The notes beneath the pieces were generated by a model. That model was given only the letters and a program-made list of their open reading frames with translations, ran no database searches and had not been told where the DNA came from. From Plectrocnemia conspersa (Eukaryota > Arthropoda > Insecta > Trichoptera > Polycentropodidae), in NCBI GenBank assembly GCA_009617715.1, contig VTFK01000186.1, forward strand, positions 372,001 to 436,000: a stretch of DNA of 64,000 nucleotides. The letters are read 5' to 3'. A program made the translations under genes and the position numbers. Positions 23,096 to 36,177 of this stretch are shown here, piece by piece. Within the stretch, counting starts at the first letter, position 1; each line of letters begins with the position of its first letter.

Positions 23096-23885
23096 TACAA
23101 GAACTCCTCCCAAACGGTAAACAGTAGTGACGTGACGTTTGCACATGTCATGTTAAATTCTAGATCAATTGTACTATTTTCTACTTTCAACTTTTAAATT
23201 TAAAGTTGAGCTGAACTATACTGTAATACGTGCCAATGAAACAGCGACGTGCTGACTACGTACTACTGAAAGACGCGAAGACAAAAGACAAAGTATTAAA
23301 ATAAATTTGTAATAACTGAATGAATAAAATTGAATATAATTAATAAAAAAAAATCCTAATGGTGTATATAAATAATGCTTATAATGATATCAGAAGTTTA
23401 TAATAATAAAACGTGGATCCTAAACATCCCACGCGATAAAATCTATAGTGTCGAATGAAGCGAAGAGCTTTTCTCGCTTGTCAACATCCTAGAGTCTAGT
23501 AATTATAAATGACAAACGTCCACTTTTTTTTCGCATTTAATTTGTTTGGCAGTACGCTTCGTAGGAAAGAAAAGTTTTCATGTTCCTATTGAGGCCATAA
23601 TGGATGGCTTTGGACCGTGGCCAAAAGTATAAGACATATATTACTCACGATAGATAAAACCGTCCCCGGATTGTGTGCAAAATCCACATTTTGATTTTGG
23701 CAAGTGTGTGTATGTGCGTGTGTTGGCCTCTTAAAAGCCCCGCTGGAATATGTGTTTCATATTGATTTTGCGTGACGCAGTAAAAGGGTTAAGTGAGACG
23801 GTAATGGGATGCAACGAGCGATGAGCTACCTCGAGAGCTTTCACGTCATAAATGCCATTAAAGCTTCGACCCCGATGGCAAAAAT
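23096..23885. other. Higher-GC single-copy island
   Basis: The base composition rises well above the flanks. There is no long frame and no repeat similarity within the window. The words TCATAAATGCC and AATTATAAATGAC resemble posterior Hox or Caudal-type TTTATGRC sites, but such short words are weak evidence. A conserved regulatory element is possible; there is no proof. Confidence 0.3.
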
Positions 23886-24044
23886 GGAAATAAATTTGAC
23901 ATGAAATTAAATAGATATTTACATATTTTTTTTATTTATTAAATGCACCGAGTGGTAAACAAAATTAATACAAATCTAAGGGAAATTTTGTTGAAGTACT
24001 TTTCTGGATATAAGTCAATCTTTTGACAAAGTATGGCATATGTG

Positions 24045-24120
24045 ATTATAATATAAAATCAAAAAGGCACTACCCTTCATATGGCAGAGCAGTGCCTTTT
24101 TGGTTCTATAATAAAATTTT
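24045..24120. repeat. Compact hairpin (12-bp perfect stem)
   Basis: CAAAAAGGCACT at 24060-24071 pairs perfectly with AGTGCCTTTTTG at 24091-24102 around a 19-base loop. Weaker pairing continues outward through ATATAAAAT and ATTATAGAAC-type flanks. Size and shape would fit a small-RNA precursor or a tiny inverted-repeat element. Confidence 0.7.
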
Positions 24121-24769
24121 AAGAATGATACTGGATGTTTTGTGCTATAGTCCAAAACTTTCTTATTTAGAAATACTTGATTAAATAACAAACTGAAATT
24201 GCAAGACAGAAATACAGGGAAAGAATGTAGAAACATCCCAAAAAATGATCTAATAAGTTGATTACGATTAAAGTTATTGATTTATTTTCAGTGAGCGATT
24301 CACCTACGTGAGATTTATTAATAGAAGTTTGCTTAATGTCAGGATGAAAAGACTGATTCCTACAATAAGGTATATACAGGTAAATAAATATTGATCTACA
24401 TTATCAATATAAACCTTTAAACATATACTAACTTAAAGCCAAAAATGGACCAATACTAAATTGAGTTACTTTCAAATGCACCATTGTATGCAAATTACTT
24501 TTAATTCATAACACGTTTTGCATACTTATACTACATAATGAAGCTAAATAGCGTTTAACAAATATATTTAACTTTTATTTTTAATATTACAAGAATAATA
24601 AAAACATAAAAATATTTTTACAAATCAATACAAATTGTATTATATACAAAAAAACACCTGTAACATTTTTCTAAGAACTGAAGCTCAATTTCAAAGTCCC
24701 GCAATAAGATTCTTGTTAAAGTAGGTTATTAAAAAAAATGAACTTTCGACCTTTCGTTTCATTAAGCTA

Positions 24770-25010
24770 AACTTTAATCGCAAATTGCAATGTCTAAAAG
24801 GTCTCATGTCGCTGATTCAAACGTATAATCGACATTAAAATTCGTTTTATTGAATTTTAATAAAACCGACGGTTCTGCTAATGCTGAACGAATCAAATTT
24901 AATTCGATTTGCTATCCCGTTTTGCTATCTGTAAAATGATAAATTATCTCCCGATTACCCAAATGGGAGGCATAAATTAAAATGCGAGCGCGAGGTCATA
25001 ATTGAAAATT
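24770..25010. other. Moderately GC-rich non-repetitive segment
   Basis: This is a single-copy segment with several homeodomain-like words (TTAATCG, CATTAAA, CATAATTG). There is no frame or RNA gene. Function unknown. Confidence 0.25.
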
Positions 25011-25399
25011 GTCATTTTGTAACAAAAAATAGTAATACTATGCATTGTACAGCATATCCCATAAAAATATGCATAATAATAACATTAAGCATGCATGCCA
25101 TAAAAGCAATTAGTTTTTAATAACAATGAAATAATATCAAATGATTTATATAAACATATAATTTAACTTTGAAAGACTACTACAAAAATACTATTACAAG
25201 TAATTTAATATTACTACATATATATAATTAACTTTTACAAAGACACAGTAAGCAATAACTCAAATGAAACAATATGGTAATAATAAAACTTTTTTATAAT
25301 ATTTATAAAAAATATATATAATTAAGACACAAAAAGGTATTATTGTATATTACACGTTATTATTACTGCGAGTAAATATTATATAATTTTTTTAATAAC

Positions 25400-25600
25400 G
25401 GTGAAAGTGGATTGGGGAAAAACGAAAGTCTCGAGGACATCTCTCGCGTTATTTAATTAAGAAACGAGATCTACGAGCCAGGGGCGCCAAAGCTTGGGTC
25501 CGAAAATTGAATATTAATGCTGTGTCGGAGAGGAGTAATGAAAATATTGTGCGGCTTTGTCATAATTGGACTTGATGCCAAATACTAAAATTTTAACTAT
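25400..25600. other. Higher-GC single-copy island
   Basis: About 200 bases noticeably less AT-rich than both flanks, with no coding pattern. It is flanked by kilobases of featureless AT-rich DNA (25600-27700). Confidence 0.25.
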
Positions 25601-27779
25601 GAAAATTAAATTTGCGACCAACTCAAGAGTTGTAATAAAATAAAAGGTTTTGGGTCGCTCCAAATGTTATTATATAAAATAATTATATAAATGTATAAGC
25701 TTATGAAACAAATTGAAATTAAATTTGTACTAAATTTTTATAATATATATTCGATATTACTTAATCAATGATATTGAGAAATATACATATTTTAAAACAT
25801 ATTAATAGTTTTTTAATATCAACATATTTAAATGTACAATAAAATAAAAATTTAGCCAGGGATAATGAATATGTAATAAATAATGCTACAATAAATTAAT
25901 AAAATGTTTAAACCTTATTGTGTATTGTGATTTAATCCCTACTTTAAATTGACTCATTAAAAATACAAAAAAAAATACTTCTCCTTATTTTTAAAAATAT
26001 AAAAAAAATTTCTGATACTTGATGATGTATAAATATACTTTTTGATTTAAATTTGTAACATTTTGTGTGAAAAATATGATTCAAGTGAAAAATTACCGAC
26101 CAAGACCAAATTTTTTAGAAAATATATTTAAAGGAAAAGCTTAACTTAAATAAACCAAATTTAGGAAATGGAATGTGTAATGAAAATTAGAGGCAATTTA
26201 AGCTGCTCTCTTGCATCATAACAATGTAAAATATATTATATGCTTGTTTATAATTATAATTACATACCATGAATGAGTTAATGCCTTTAAAATTATAAAA
26301 TCAAGTAGGTATGAATTTTTGTGTAAAATATGTTTCTATAATATATGTATACTATCAATAAGGTTTTATAAAAAAAAAAGCCTTAAATTTAAATATAAAT
26401 ACAGAGGCAAAAAATATATTTAATTTTTATTTTTCGTAGAAAATATTTTTGTTAAATTATTTTCTCAAGTGGGGGCATGAAAAATTTTTTTTTGTATTTT
26501 TAAATAGTGTGGTGTACACTGTAATGAACAAAATGTCCTGGTAAAAATAAATCTAAAATGGCTTCAAAATCAAGTAGTAAATTATTGTACATACTAATAT
26601 GCACTGGGTCTGGGGGGGTTAATACTTAATCTACTGGATTTTTTCATTTACTTTCTGTAATTAAATGTTAGTTTTTATTTAGTATTTTTAACAATTCGAA
26701 TATTGCATTAAAATAAAAGATATTGAAATTAAGTTACATAGAATTAAAAATTACAGTTTTTTTAAATTTTTTTTAGAGCATACAAATATATTGATGCGTT
26801 TTTTTGAACATTTTTTTGATGCATTTGTAAAAAGAGCTTTGTCACACTTTTTTAATGCAAGTAATATATTTTTTATATACTTCTGCTTTTATTAGAGCTG
26901 CACATTTTTTTATTAAAATCAGTTTCCATTGATGCGAGAACATCAAATAATATTTATAAAATAAATAGTTTTTTTAATGTAAAATTTAACTATACGTTTG
27001 ATTTTGCAATGCTTGATTGTAAAAATATTTGACTACATAAAAAATATCTAGAAATTCAGTGAATCATATCTAAATGCTTTACTATTTCAACAAAAAATAT
27101 CCATATTCATTCAATATGTATACAAATATTTTCTTTGCATCCTTTATAAAAATAAGGAATATTTTATCGTACTGGTATTCACAATTTGAATATGCAGTGA
27201 AGGAATGTGTCAAAAAAAATTCAAAGTGTGACTATATTATTGAGGTATCCCTTATATTTTTAAGATTTATTAGAAATAATATACCTTAATTAAATATAAA
27301 TATAAATATAATTAATTCACATTAAAATTGTAGCTGTTTTATTAAAATTTACTTTAAATGAACAACTGGAAGTATTTTTTTGTGAAAAAAAAAAACGATT
27401 TTAATGATTATTATACATAAAACATTTAAGCCTTTAACAGTCAGATGACAAAATAAAAATTGTGTTAATACATGTGTACACCTATTAATCTCTAATTCAG
27501 ATATCTTTTAGTAAAAATATTTTTATCAAGCTATAAAGATAGATTTACATTAAAAATAAATAAGCGCTGCTTAATATATTGTGAGCCTAAACTCAAAAAC
27601 ATGATAATTTTGTCCCTTTACATTGTAATATTATATTTTCATGAAAATATTATAGTAACTCAATTTATATAAACCGAAATGAATATGCAAATATAAGAAT
27701 AATCCAATTTGTTTACACCGCGTCATATTCGCAATGTAAACAATTAATATTCCCAGCAAACTCGCGTCACACCTCTGAC
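25601..27779. other. AT-rich gene-free stretch
   Basis: No gene or repeat unit is recognised. The frame at 27074-27289 (+) has no domain and the composition of noncoding DNA. If the exon call at 27.8 kb is right, this is the start of the first intron of a minus-strand gene. Confidence 0.4.
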
Positions 27780-27804
27780 GTCATAAAAATAATAACGTAC
27801 ATAC

Positions 27805-27960
27805 CTTCCAGTAGATGTTGCTCTCGGATGGCTCCGCAGCGATGATCTTCAATTTGCACACAAGTTTCGATCACAATCACTCATAACCTCAAAAACGGTA
27901 CGTCACCCGCCCAACCTGGAGGAATCCCTTCAAGATCGTAAGCACATTACGGAACACACA
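27805..27960 (-). other. Putative first exon (5' UTR) of a minus-strand gene, with splice donor
   Basis: On the minus strand the sequence ends CTACTGGAAG followed by GTATGT (27799-27804), a near-consensus donor site. Immediately beyond it the DNA turns strongly AT-rich, like an intron. Upstream lies a CpG-rich block, as at many promoters. Two short upstream frames start with ATG within the exon, one of 11 codons from about 27883, so this part is probably untranslated leader. An alternative open frame running through the donor also exists. No protein can be named because no downstream exon was recognised. Confidence 0.4.
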
Positions 27961-28200
27961 CTCAGCGGTTCTCAATCGATACTCGCGCGCGCGGTGTCAC
28001 ACGTGTCCGTCCGGTCACTTTCGCCGTTTTCCGGTCACATCGTTTTCGCGGGACACGGCCGATGACATAGTGTGCGACGGCGACGGGGGCCCCGCTACGA
28101 ATGGAGGCTGCGTGGAGCCCCCGGCAGCGGAGGGCGGGAGGGCGGCGCCCCGCGCACGCGCCCCTCCGGTCCTTTCGCGGGGGATTTTCAGAAGACAAGT
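27961..28200. promoter_or_regulatory. CpG-rich block, putative promoter
   Basis: This is the most GC- and CpG-rich stretch of the window, with words such as GGCGGCGCCCCGCGCACGCG at about 28141-28160 and GCGACGGCGACGGGG near 28075. It borders the putative exon on its left. Overlapping open frames on both strands (27962-28198 minus, 28070-28285 plus) are Arg/Ala/Gly/Pro-rich translations of CpG-rich DNA and are not accepted as genes. Transcription toward lower coordinates is suggested by the donor site at 27804. Confidence 0.45.
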
Positions 28201-28285
28201 CGGCGTGTTTTGTGGGTCACGGTTTGGGATGAATGGAAGTAGCGGTTGGGTGATGGGAATGCGTGTGGTGGCGGTGACCTTGTGA

Positions 28286-30639
28286 TTAAAGTGTAGGATT
28301 ACATTTCGTATGAAGTATTAAGATGCGTATCAATTAGCAAATACCACGCTATCTATCAGTGAAGAAATTCATTAACTTGTACTCTAAAGAAAACGCGACT
28401 TATTCCACTTGACAGAACTCAAGCCCTTTTAATTAGCAAAATTATATCTTTGACTACATTTATTAAAGGTAACCTAAGCCTCGCCCTCAAGTTTTAAAAA
28501 ACACAGTAAGGTGATCCAAAGACAGGGCGTGAAAACGTTGCACAATATCTAAAACTCATATCTTACGGTTATTGGGATTTTGCGTTTGTAATTATAGAAA
28601 GTTCAAAATCATTTCCGTATCGTGCCAGTAGGCTAAAAGTTTCGTCCTAAATTGCAATAATAATTTCAATGCAAGCATCTAACGTTAAGATTTCTGAATA
28701 AAATCACCAAATTTCCAAGTCCAAACACAGCATCAAGATCGCAACGGGTTAACTAATATTTTGTTGAATTATACCTTATTACATATAAATTAAATAACTT
28801 TAAAGACGAATTGAAATTAAATCTATGCGTCTTAAAACAACAAATACCAATAATGATTGTTTTGAGATATGCGTTAAATGATAATAAAGTGTAGCTCTTT
28901 TAAACGCTTTGTTTTTTTGAATAAAGGAATTCTGCGAATTCGGTCATAGTAGACACAGACAAAAACAATATATTTACAAATGTTTTTCTAAAACATTTTT
29001 TTTCGCACTTCGAAACAAAATAAAGACACAAAAATGAACATGGATTTTAAATCGGCACTAGTCACTTGAGTACGCTTAAAAAAAAGACCACCTGTGTTGC
29101 TCAGGTATGTAAAATGGTTTCAATTTTCGATTTTTTCAAATTTTATTTGAGATAGTATAAACGAATATTTTACGAATATTTGAATATTTGAAAATCGGGT
29201 GAATAATTTTCACTAGTAGATATATATTTTTACTAGTAAAAATATAATTTATCTGGCATTTGCTATTAAAGTAACATGATTTCTAATTATTAATTTACAT
29301 TTTATCATTATTTATTTTTTTAAAATATATCCTGCTTTAAAATAAAATAATAAAATGTGCGTTACAATAAAATAATAAAATGCGTCAATGAAAATATTTA
29401 CTGCTTTAAAATGTCTATGAAACTTGATTTGATAGATGTGAGATGTTTGCTGTTTAAACCCAAACCTAACTTTCACAAATTAACCATACAAAATAAATGA
29501 TCAAAAATTAATTATGTCTTTAAAACTTTTTTTAAAGTCAGTCCAAATTTTATGCCAACTTAACTCCTAAAGTAAAATAAGCGAAAGAATCAGTACAAAC
29601 AGAAGTCTGCATTTAGATATTACACAATGTTTTAAAAAATATGATAGCTATTCTTACCGATAATATTACGTTCTTTTAATATAAAGTATTGTTCAAAATG
29701 TATTTAAACCGAATTTTGGTTAACAGGAGAGCGCAAAAACAATTATCATTTCTCAGAAGGAAAAAAATCACGGCAAAAGCAATAAAATCGTGTCGGCGCC
29801 GTCGCAGTGAAAACGCTAAATTTGGTTTAGATGTACGTTATTCGATTCTCACTAGTAATATTGTTATGAAAAGTCGTAATATAAACGATTTATATTCGAG
29901 AGTATTGCACGATTTTATTTCTTTTGATCTGGATTGGAAATTCATTATATGGTAACACTGAGCAGGATAAAAAACACGACTAATTATCAGGTAAATATTA
30001 TGAGTAGAAATTTTTAATAATTTTTTCTGCCTAATTAAAATATTTTACATAAAATATGATTTCAGAAAATGACAAAAAATGTTATATTTATTTATAAGCA
30101 TCTCGGTGAAAGATACATTGCGAGAGAAGATTTTAATGCCAAGCACACAGACGACAAAACAAGATTTACTACCAAAAAAGCAAATAATTTTGAAATGTAA
30201 TAACGGATTTTTGACTTCTGAGAAGGGATAATTGTTTGCGCTTTTCTATTAGTCAAAATTCGGTTCCTAATTTAATTTGTAATATTATTATTAAATTCAT
30301 AGTTTAAACGCAAGATAACAGAGCCTTTCTACTGCGAATTTTTGCTTTTGACGTGAATTCCAAACTAGAAACCCTTTGAATTAGTCATTAAATAAAATAC
30401 TATAAATCTAAATAAAATGGAAATATTAAAAAATGACCACTGACTGTCCAACTTTTGCCTCTTTCTAAAAAAATCTAAAAAAAAAAAAAAAATCTAAAAT
30501 TAATTCATGGTTTCTATCTAATATACTTTAATCCTTACTCTAAAGATGTTAATAAAGTATTTTAAAATATACATCAAAATGTAGGGCATATTAAAGGTAG
30601 TTAAGCAGCAATTATTATTAGTTCAATGCTATTTTTATT
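28286..30639. other. Gene-free stretch
   Basis: AT-rich, with a perfect 24-bp palindrome centred on ACTAGT at 29223-29246. The frame at 29689-29955 (+, 88 codons) encodes a basic Arg-rich segment without a recognised domain. It is left unannotated as a gene because nothing supports it beyond its length. Confidence 0.4.
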
Positions 30640-30960
30640 TATATCAAAAGACATGCTAAAATAAATATGCAATAAAATATGTCGTCAATTAGATTATTAG
30701 AGAAAAAGATCGAACATGGAAATTAGTTTCAAAATAATTGTATTTAAACAAATTTATTTTTACCGAATTTTTTGTCTTGAGAAAGGTTTGTTGATAACAA
30801 CATGAAATGTCATAATAAATATGCAATAAAACTTGTTGTCAATTAAATCACATATTAGGGAAAAATTAATTAAAAATTATTATGTATTTTTTTTTTATTG
30901 ATAGTTTTGTATATATACAACATGAAATGATAAATAATCAACAAATAAAAAGTTAAAATA
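30640..30960. repeat. Degenerate tandem repeat, about 154-bp unit
   Basis: ATAAATATGCAATAAAA followed by GTCGTCAATTA (30661) recurs 154 bases on as ATAAATATGCAATAAAA ... GTTGTCAATTA (30815). A third partial unit begins ACAACATGAAATG at about 30918. Confidence 0.65.
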
Positions 30961-31404
30961 GAAGCTATAAATTTTATATTTAATAAATTTAGAAATATCT
31001 GCATTGAATCATTTTGCAAGCTCAAATATATTTTTTTATCTCTGTAGGTATTTAATAAGTGGGTCCTTGTTTTTCAGACATGAATACTAGGAGTCGGGAT
31101 TATAAACATCGATTGATGACATTTTTACGTTACAAATTTAAATTTATATCTCATACAAACAAGCATATGTTTCAAATTTAATTGCTGTTTTATTACCTGT
31201 CTACATGAAGGATGGTCAAAATCACAGAAATTAAAAAAAATTTTAAATCTTAAAAATAATTATCGACTCCAATCTAAAAAAATCAACGTGAATGTACCAA
31301 AGGATCATGTTTTATGAAATAAAATGGATTTTATATGTGTTACTAGAGGTGTCGACGTTTTTGCAAAAAATAATAAATATAATAAAATTTAATTACAAAT
31401 GTGT

Positions 31405-31450
31405 GAAGCAAACACTAACACAACACAAACACAAACACAAACGACACAAA
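31405..31450. repeat. ACACAAA simple repeat
   Basis: An imperfect run of ACAAAC/ACACAA units. Confidence 0.8.
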
Positions 31451-34400
31451 TTTTGAGTACGTAGCCAGAATAAATAACGGAACTAGACTAAACGTTTGAA
31501 TAATATGTTTTGTTTATTGATAAAAATATACTTGCTTTTGTTTATTATATATTTAAATACATAAATAATAAACGTGTTTTTAAATATTTTTCTACGAATC
31601 TACCATTGTCAGGATTCTACGAATTTTTAATCCCGATTCCTGGGATTAAAAAAATCCTCGGTAACAGCACCCATTAATTATAATGAACACGGCTTAATAT
31701 TCATATGACACCAAAGAGGTATAACAACAGATATTATTTACCTTAGTAATATTATTATACGCATATTATATAAATATTGCATTTTACGAAACAATAAGAA
31801 AGAACTGTGCCATTTTAAGTTTACGTGTGCCATTTGCTATTTACACCTAAGTTTCGTGACGTTTAAATAAGTTAGGCTTAGTTTAAAATCTGAGATTATT
31901 TTAATTGTCAGAATTTAGAATTATTACTTTTTTTTATCATACGTGTATATTTTTTGAAATATGTGCTACTTTTATTTTTATTAAAAAAAATATTTTCGAC
32001 TTTAAAAAATTTGTCTATTTTTACAATTGTATATCTTAAATTTTTTTAGGTATGTGTATTCCAATTAAAGGTACAAGAATACATTGTTAACACTTTGAGT
32101 CAGCGATATGGGAACTGTTTTTCTTTTCATTTTGAAGTTAAATCCGTTAAAAAATTCAATGATACTCAAGTATTTGATAATGACATTTGAGGACTTGTTT
32201 TTCCTTGAGAAAAATTGCATTCGCTACTATGAATTTATAAAATCTTAATAAAAATCCACCATGGCTGAGTTATCGAACTGCTGTATGGTATAGCAGGATA
32301 TTCGGCTTTCATTTCTGATAAAAAAATGTCATGGAAATGACGACGGTTAAGTTTACGGGAGCGAATAAAATTCACCGCTGACATAACCGATTCAATAAAT
32401 CATGATAGATTAAGATGTTTCTCACAAAGTACCTGTATATAAATTATTAAAAGTTTTGAACACTAAGCGTGTTTATAAACCTCATATTTTGTCTAATTAA
32501 CCTGTTCCGCGTATATTTTTACCACTTATGTATATGACACATTTTAGTGGAGTTTCACTTTAAAATATATACTTTGTTAACGTTTTTTTAACTTCATTAA
32601 GAATATTTTTTATATAATTATTTATGTATATATATATATATATATATTTGTTTCACTTTAAGCATATTACGATTAAGCAGAAACACAAAATCACATATGC
32701 ATTTGAAAGCAATTTAAAAATGGAATTAAATTTGAGCTAAAAGATTCTTAGAAATCGTAGAACGAGATAAGAGTTTTGTCGATGAATGTGTATCAAATGA
32801 AATATTTACAACCTGTTGAGTGCTTTTCAGTTAATATCCAGCGGTCAGATTCCAGTCCTTTCCTTGTTAAAATAAAACATATAAATACCAATAACGAGTC
32901 AAATGGGTCCCTAGAAGTTCTTACTACTTCACCAGAAGGCTTCCGCCGGAGACTTAGCACCCCCAGAGACTACGCTTCCATGGTCTCCTCCACTGGAGAC
33001 TGAGCCACATCTAGAGGTTAAATTTATGACATTTTAATACTGACAGGTAAGCAATGTCAACATTAATAACATTTATTCATATTTATTTAATTAAATCCAG
33101 CAACTATCAAAGCGGATTTATACATTTTTTATAGCTTTATATTATTTTATAAATTTATAGCGCAATTTTTTTAGGCATCTGCTATGATTGACATCGAAAA
33201 TGAGTTTGTTGTATTTTGTAAAAAAAAATATAAGCGCAGCATAAATTCCCAAAAAAAATAAAAATTGTTTAATTGAGATTAGGATATGAGAGTTATAAAT
33301 AATTTATTAAATACAAATCAATGCAAATTGTTACAAAAAAATGAATAAATTGATTTTGAAAGAAATTAAAAATCAACTCTTAATTGATTTCTGCATATAC
33401 TATAATTTTTAAATATGAAAAAATGCATAAAAAACATGAAAATGCTTCCCTTTAAAATATGTTTTTGCAATTTTTTGACAATGTAACTTTTTAATAATTA
33501 AAATTATACCAAACGTTAACCTTTATTTTAAAAATTAAAGAATATCTTACTTATTACTTACATATCTAAATTTAATCTAATAGTGCTATTTTATATCATA
33601 TAAAATTATATATTTTATCATTTTTTTTAAATAAATCAATGAAATTAATCGAATTGATTAAAGAAACAATAAAATTTAGAAAAACTTATAAATTTAAATA
33701 ATATTTATCTTTAAACTGTGCAGCTTGAAAGCTTGCGTTGATGACTGTTTGCGGTTTTTTTTACAAATAATCATGTTCATAAATATTTTTAAATAGCTGA
33801 TGTTGCTCAATGTCTCAAATTCCTATTACTTTTTTGTTAAAATAATTATTAAAATAGCTAAGATATATGTACTATTTTTAATTTATTTTTTGACGTGTTC
33901 AAACCCTCGCCTTAAATAAATATAGATTAGTATTGCTTACATAAATATTAAATACATTAAACTAAAATTAAAAAATATTAGTAGTATTATTAATAGCACA
34001 GTAAAAAAATATGTACTGTAATATTTCTGTCTTCATAACATAAAATATTTTTAAAAAAAAAGAACTTACAAAACGTTCAAAGCTTCCAAGCTGCAAAATC
34101 TTGTTTCAAATTAAAGGCACACACCGCGAACCTCCGCTGTTGAAGCCTTCTGGGATTTTCACCATACCATTATATGAACCATCGATGCATACCCACTCAA
34201 ACCAGTAAACAATACCAATCCCTAGGGGTTGTTTTAATGGCGTCACATGATTATGAGTAATGGTCGCGTGCATGGATGTGTGGATAGACAATGCCGAACT
34301 TTGAGAATATAATTTGTTTCGTATATCATTTTCAGCCGCGCATATTTCTTACGGAGATGTATTGCTACATTAGCAAGGAAATGTTATCTAAAATAATAAC

Positions 34401-35584
34401 CTTCCATCTTTCATTAGTATAATAGTATTTGGACGAACTGTTTCCGTCGATGCACGCAATTGCTAAAATTACAACATGCAATGAAATACAGATGCCTCGA
34501 AATTATTTATTTTGACATAACACATAAATTAAATTGTAATAACACTGCTGTTGTACCGTGGGAATTGAACCAACCAACGTTCCTAATAAAAACATCGGTT
34601 TAAAATTAGTTTAGTTGTGTTGGTACCTTTGACTTTGCGCCTAAACACTGTTTAAATTATAAGGTAAATATAAATGTATTGTTACAGTGACATTACTGTA
34701 TTTTAAGATAAACTACATTATAAGACAAGTATTTTTTTTTAATATTATTGTATAAATATTGTGGTTTAATTGTATAAATAAAATTGATCGATATATTTTC
34801 TTTGCTATTTTTTTCTCATTGTAAACGTTGATCTCACTTTCTATAAATAGGGCTTAAATATAATTTTTCACTACTATTGTAACTTTTTATTTTAAAAAGT
34901 ACGAAGAAGTATATTAATCTGCGATATCTACACCTTAATTGACTTACCTTTGATTTGTATTATGACGATGATGACGATGAAATTATTATTTTCTGATCTC
35001 TATAAAAAATACTATAAATTTAAACTTCCCTTCCTAATAAGCATTTGACTTTGTATGGTTTAAGGCTCAGAATACATTATAAGTGATGCAACTTGTTTTA
35101 TGTATAAACTTGTCACGTATATTTAAATCGTCTGCTTCTCGCTTATGATTTAGATTCACAAGTCTAATTTTACCATCACAAAATATGCAGATTGTAATCC
35201 AAAATAGCACTGATTATTTTACAATAATATAAAAAAATAAGCGTAACAAAAATTACGCAATTATAAATAATATATATATACATACGCAATGTAGTCAAAA
35301 ACATAATTATACCAATAAACCTGCCATTGCCTTATAAATCGTCTGCTTTACCTAAAAAAATTGCAAACTATTGCAAACGAAAGCAAAAATACGGCATTTC
35401 TATATTTAAATTTCGGCACCGGAAAAACCCACTTTATCAAAATAATGCGTTCTCATCGGTTTGATTCAGGTAAAAAGATATTTTTGTGAGACATCGTTCT
35501 TGAAACTTATATCTACAACAATGCATTAAATGTAAATGAAATAAAACACAAAAAATCGCATATTCCGAGTTGTACCAATACATA
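31451..35584. other. Gene-free stretch
   Basis: AT-rich with scattered short less-AT-rich patches (32270-32400, 32820-33010, 34110-34290). The frame at 32776-33003 (+) and the one at 34106-34291 (-) both contain a PEGF word but lack recognised domains and splice context. A (TA)n run is at 32624-32648. No RNA gene was found. Confidence 0.4.
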
Positions 35585-36175
35585 CTATTACACAAAGCCA
35601 GACAGTTTATGCGTGACGTCATCAATGAGAGGAATACTGAAGCGTTTTAATAATAAGTAATCTATGTTTGTACCGTTATTTATGCAATATACTTAAAAAA
35701 ATATAAATGTGTTTTTAAATATAATATATCCCTACAAATAAATTTATTACAGCCGTCATAACTAAGTTTTACAGTTTTATAACAATTTTACGTTACACAA
35801 ATATTAACAAAACAAAATCAAGAAAGAATTGAAGCAGTACTTCTTACAACTCGTCTCTTAAAAATGAACAAGGAAATTGCATTAAATAAAGGTCGAGCGG
35901 CAAATACCTGAGTATAAGTGTACATCCGGACTTAAACTAACTATACATATCGCGGAACTCGTATCCTAAAGACTTGCTGCCATTGCCGCCCCAAAACTGA
36001 TATTTACCAAGCGCATTTACAATAAAATACTACATTAAAAGCTAATCAAACCGGTAACAACATATGCTTGCTAGGTGTAGGTAACACCAGCACTTCAAAT
36101 TTGTTTAATCTACAAGTCAAAATAAAGTAAAAAATATATAAATATAATATTTCATACATAAAAAAATTATAGCTG
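35585..36175 (+). mobile_element. Jockey-like LINE fragment, first of two tandem copies
   Basis: From about 35815 this matches the post-YADD part of the Jockey-like reverse transcriptase, including QERIEAVLLTTR and the stretch corresponding to VKYLGIHLDSRLKFNKHI, in plus orientation with stops. The corresponding words in the next copy (36178-36930) are offset by a constant 593 bases around 35881/36474. The offset is about 572 at 35685/36257. This suggests a head-to-tail duplication of one LINE segment rather than two insertions. The 5' part of this copy is weakly conserved. Confidence 0.65.
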
Positions 36176-36177
36176 GG

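Noticed and set aside
27962..28285. Overlapping Arg/Ala/Gly-rich frames on both strands
   Set aside because: They are artefacts of the CpG-rich block, which lacks stop codons in several frames.
29689..29955. 88-codon basic plus frame (RRRRSENAKFGLDVRY)
   Set aside because: No recognised domain, AT-rich codons, and no context; not enough to call a gene.
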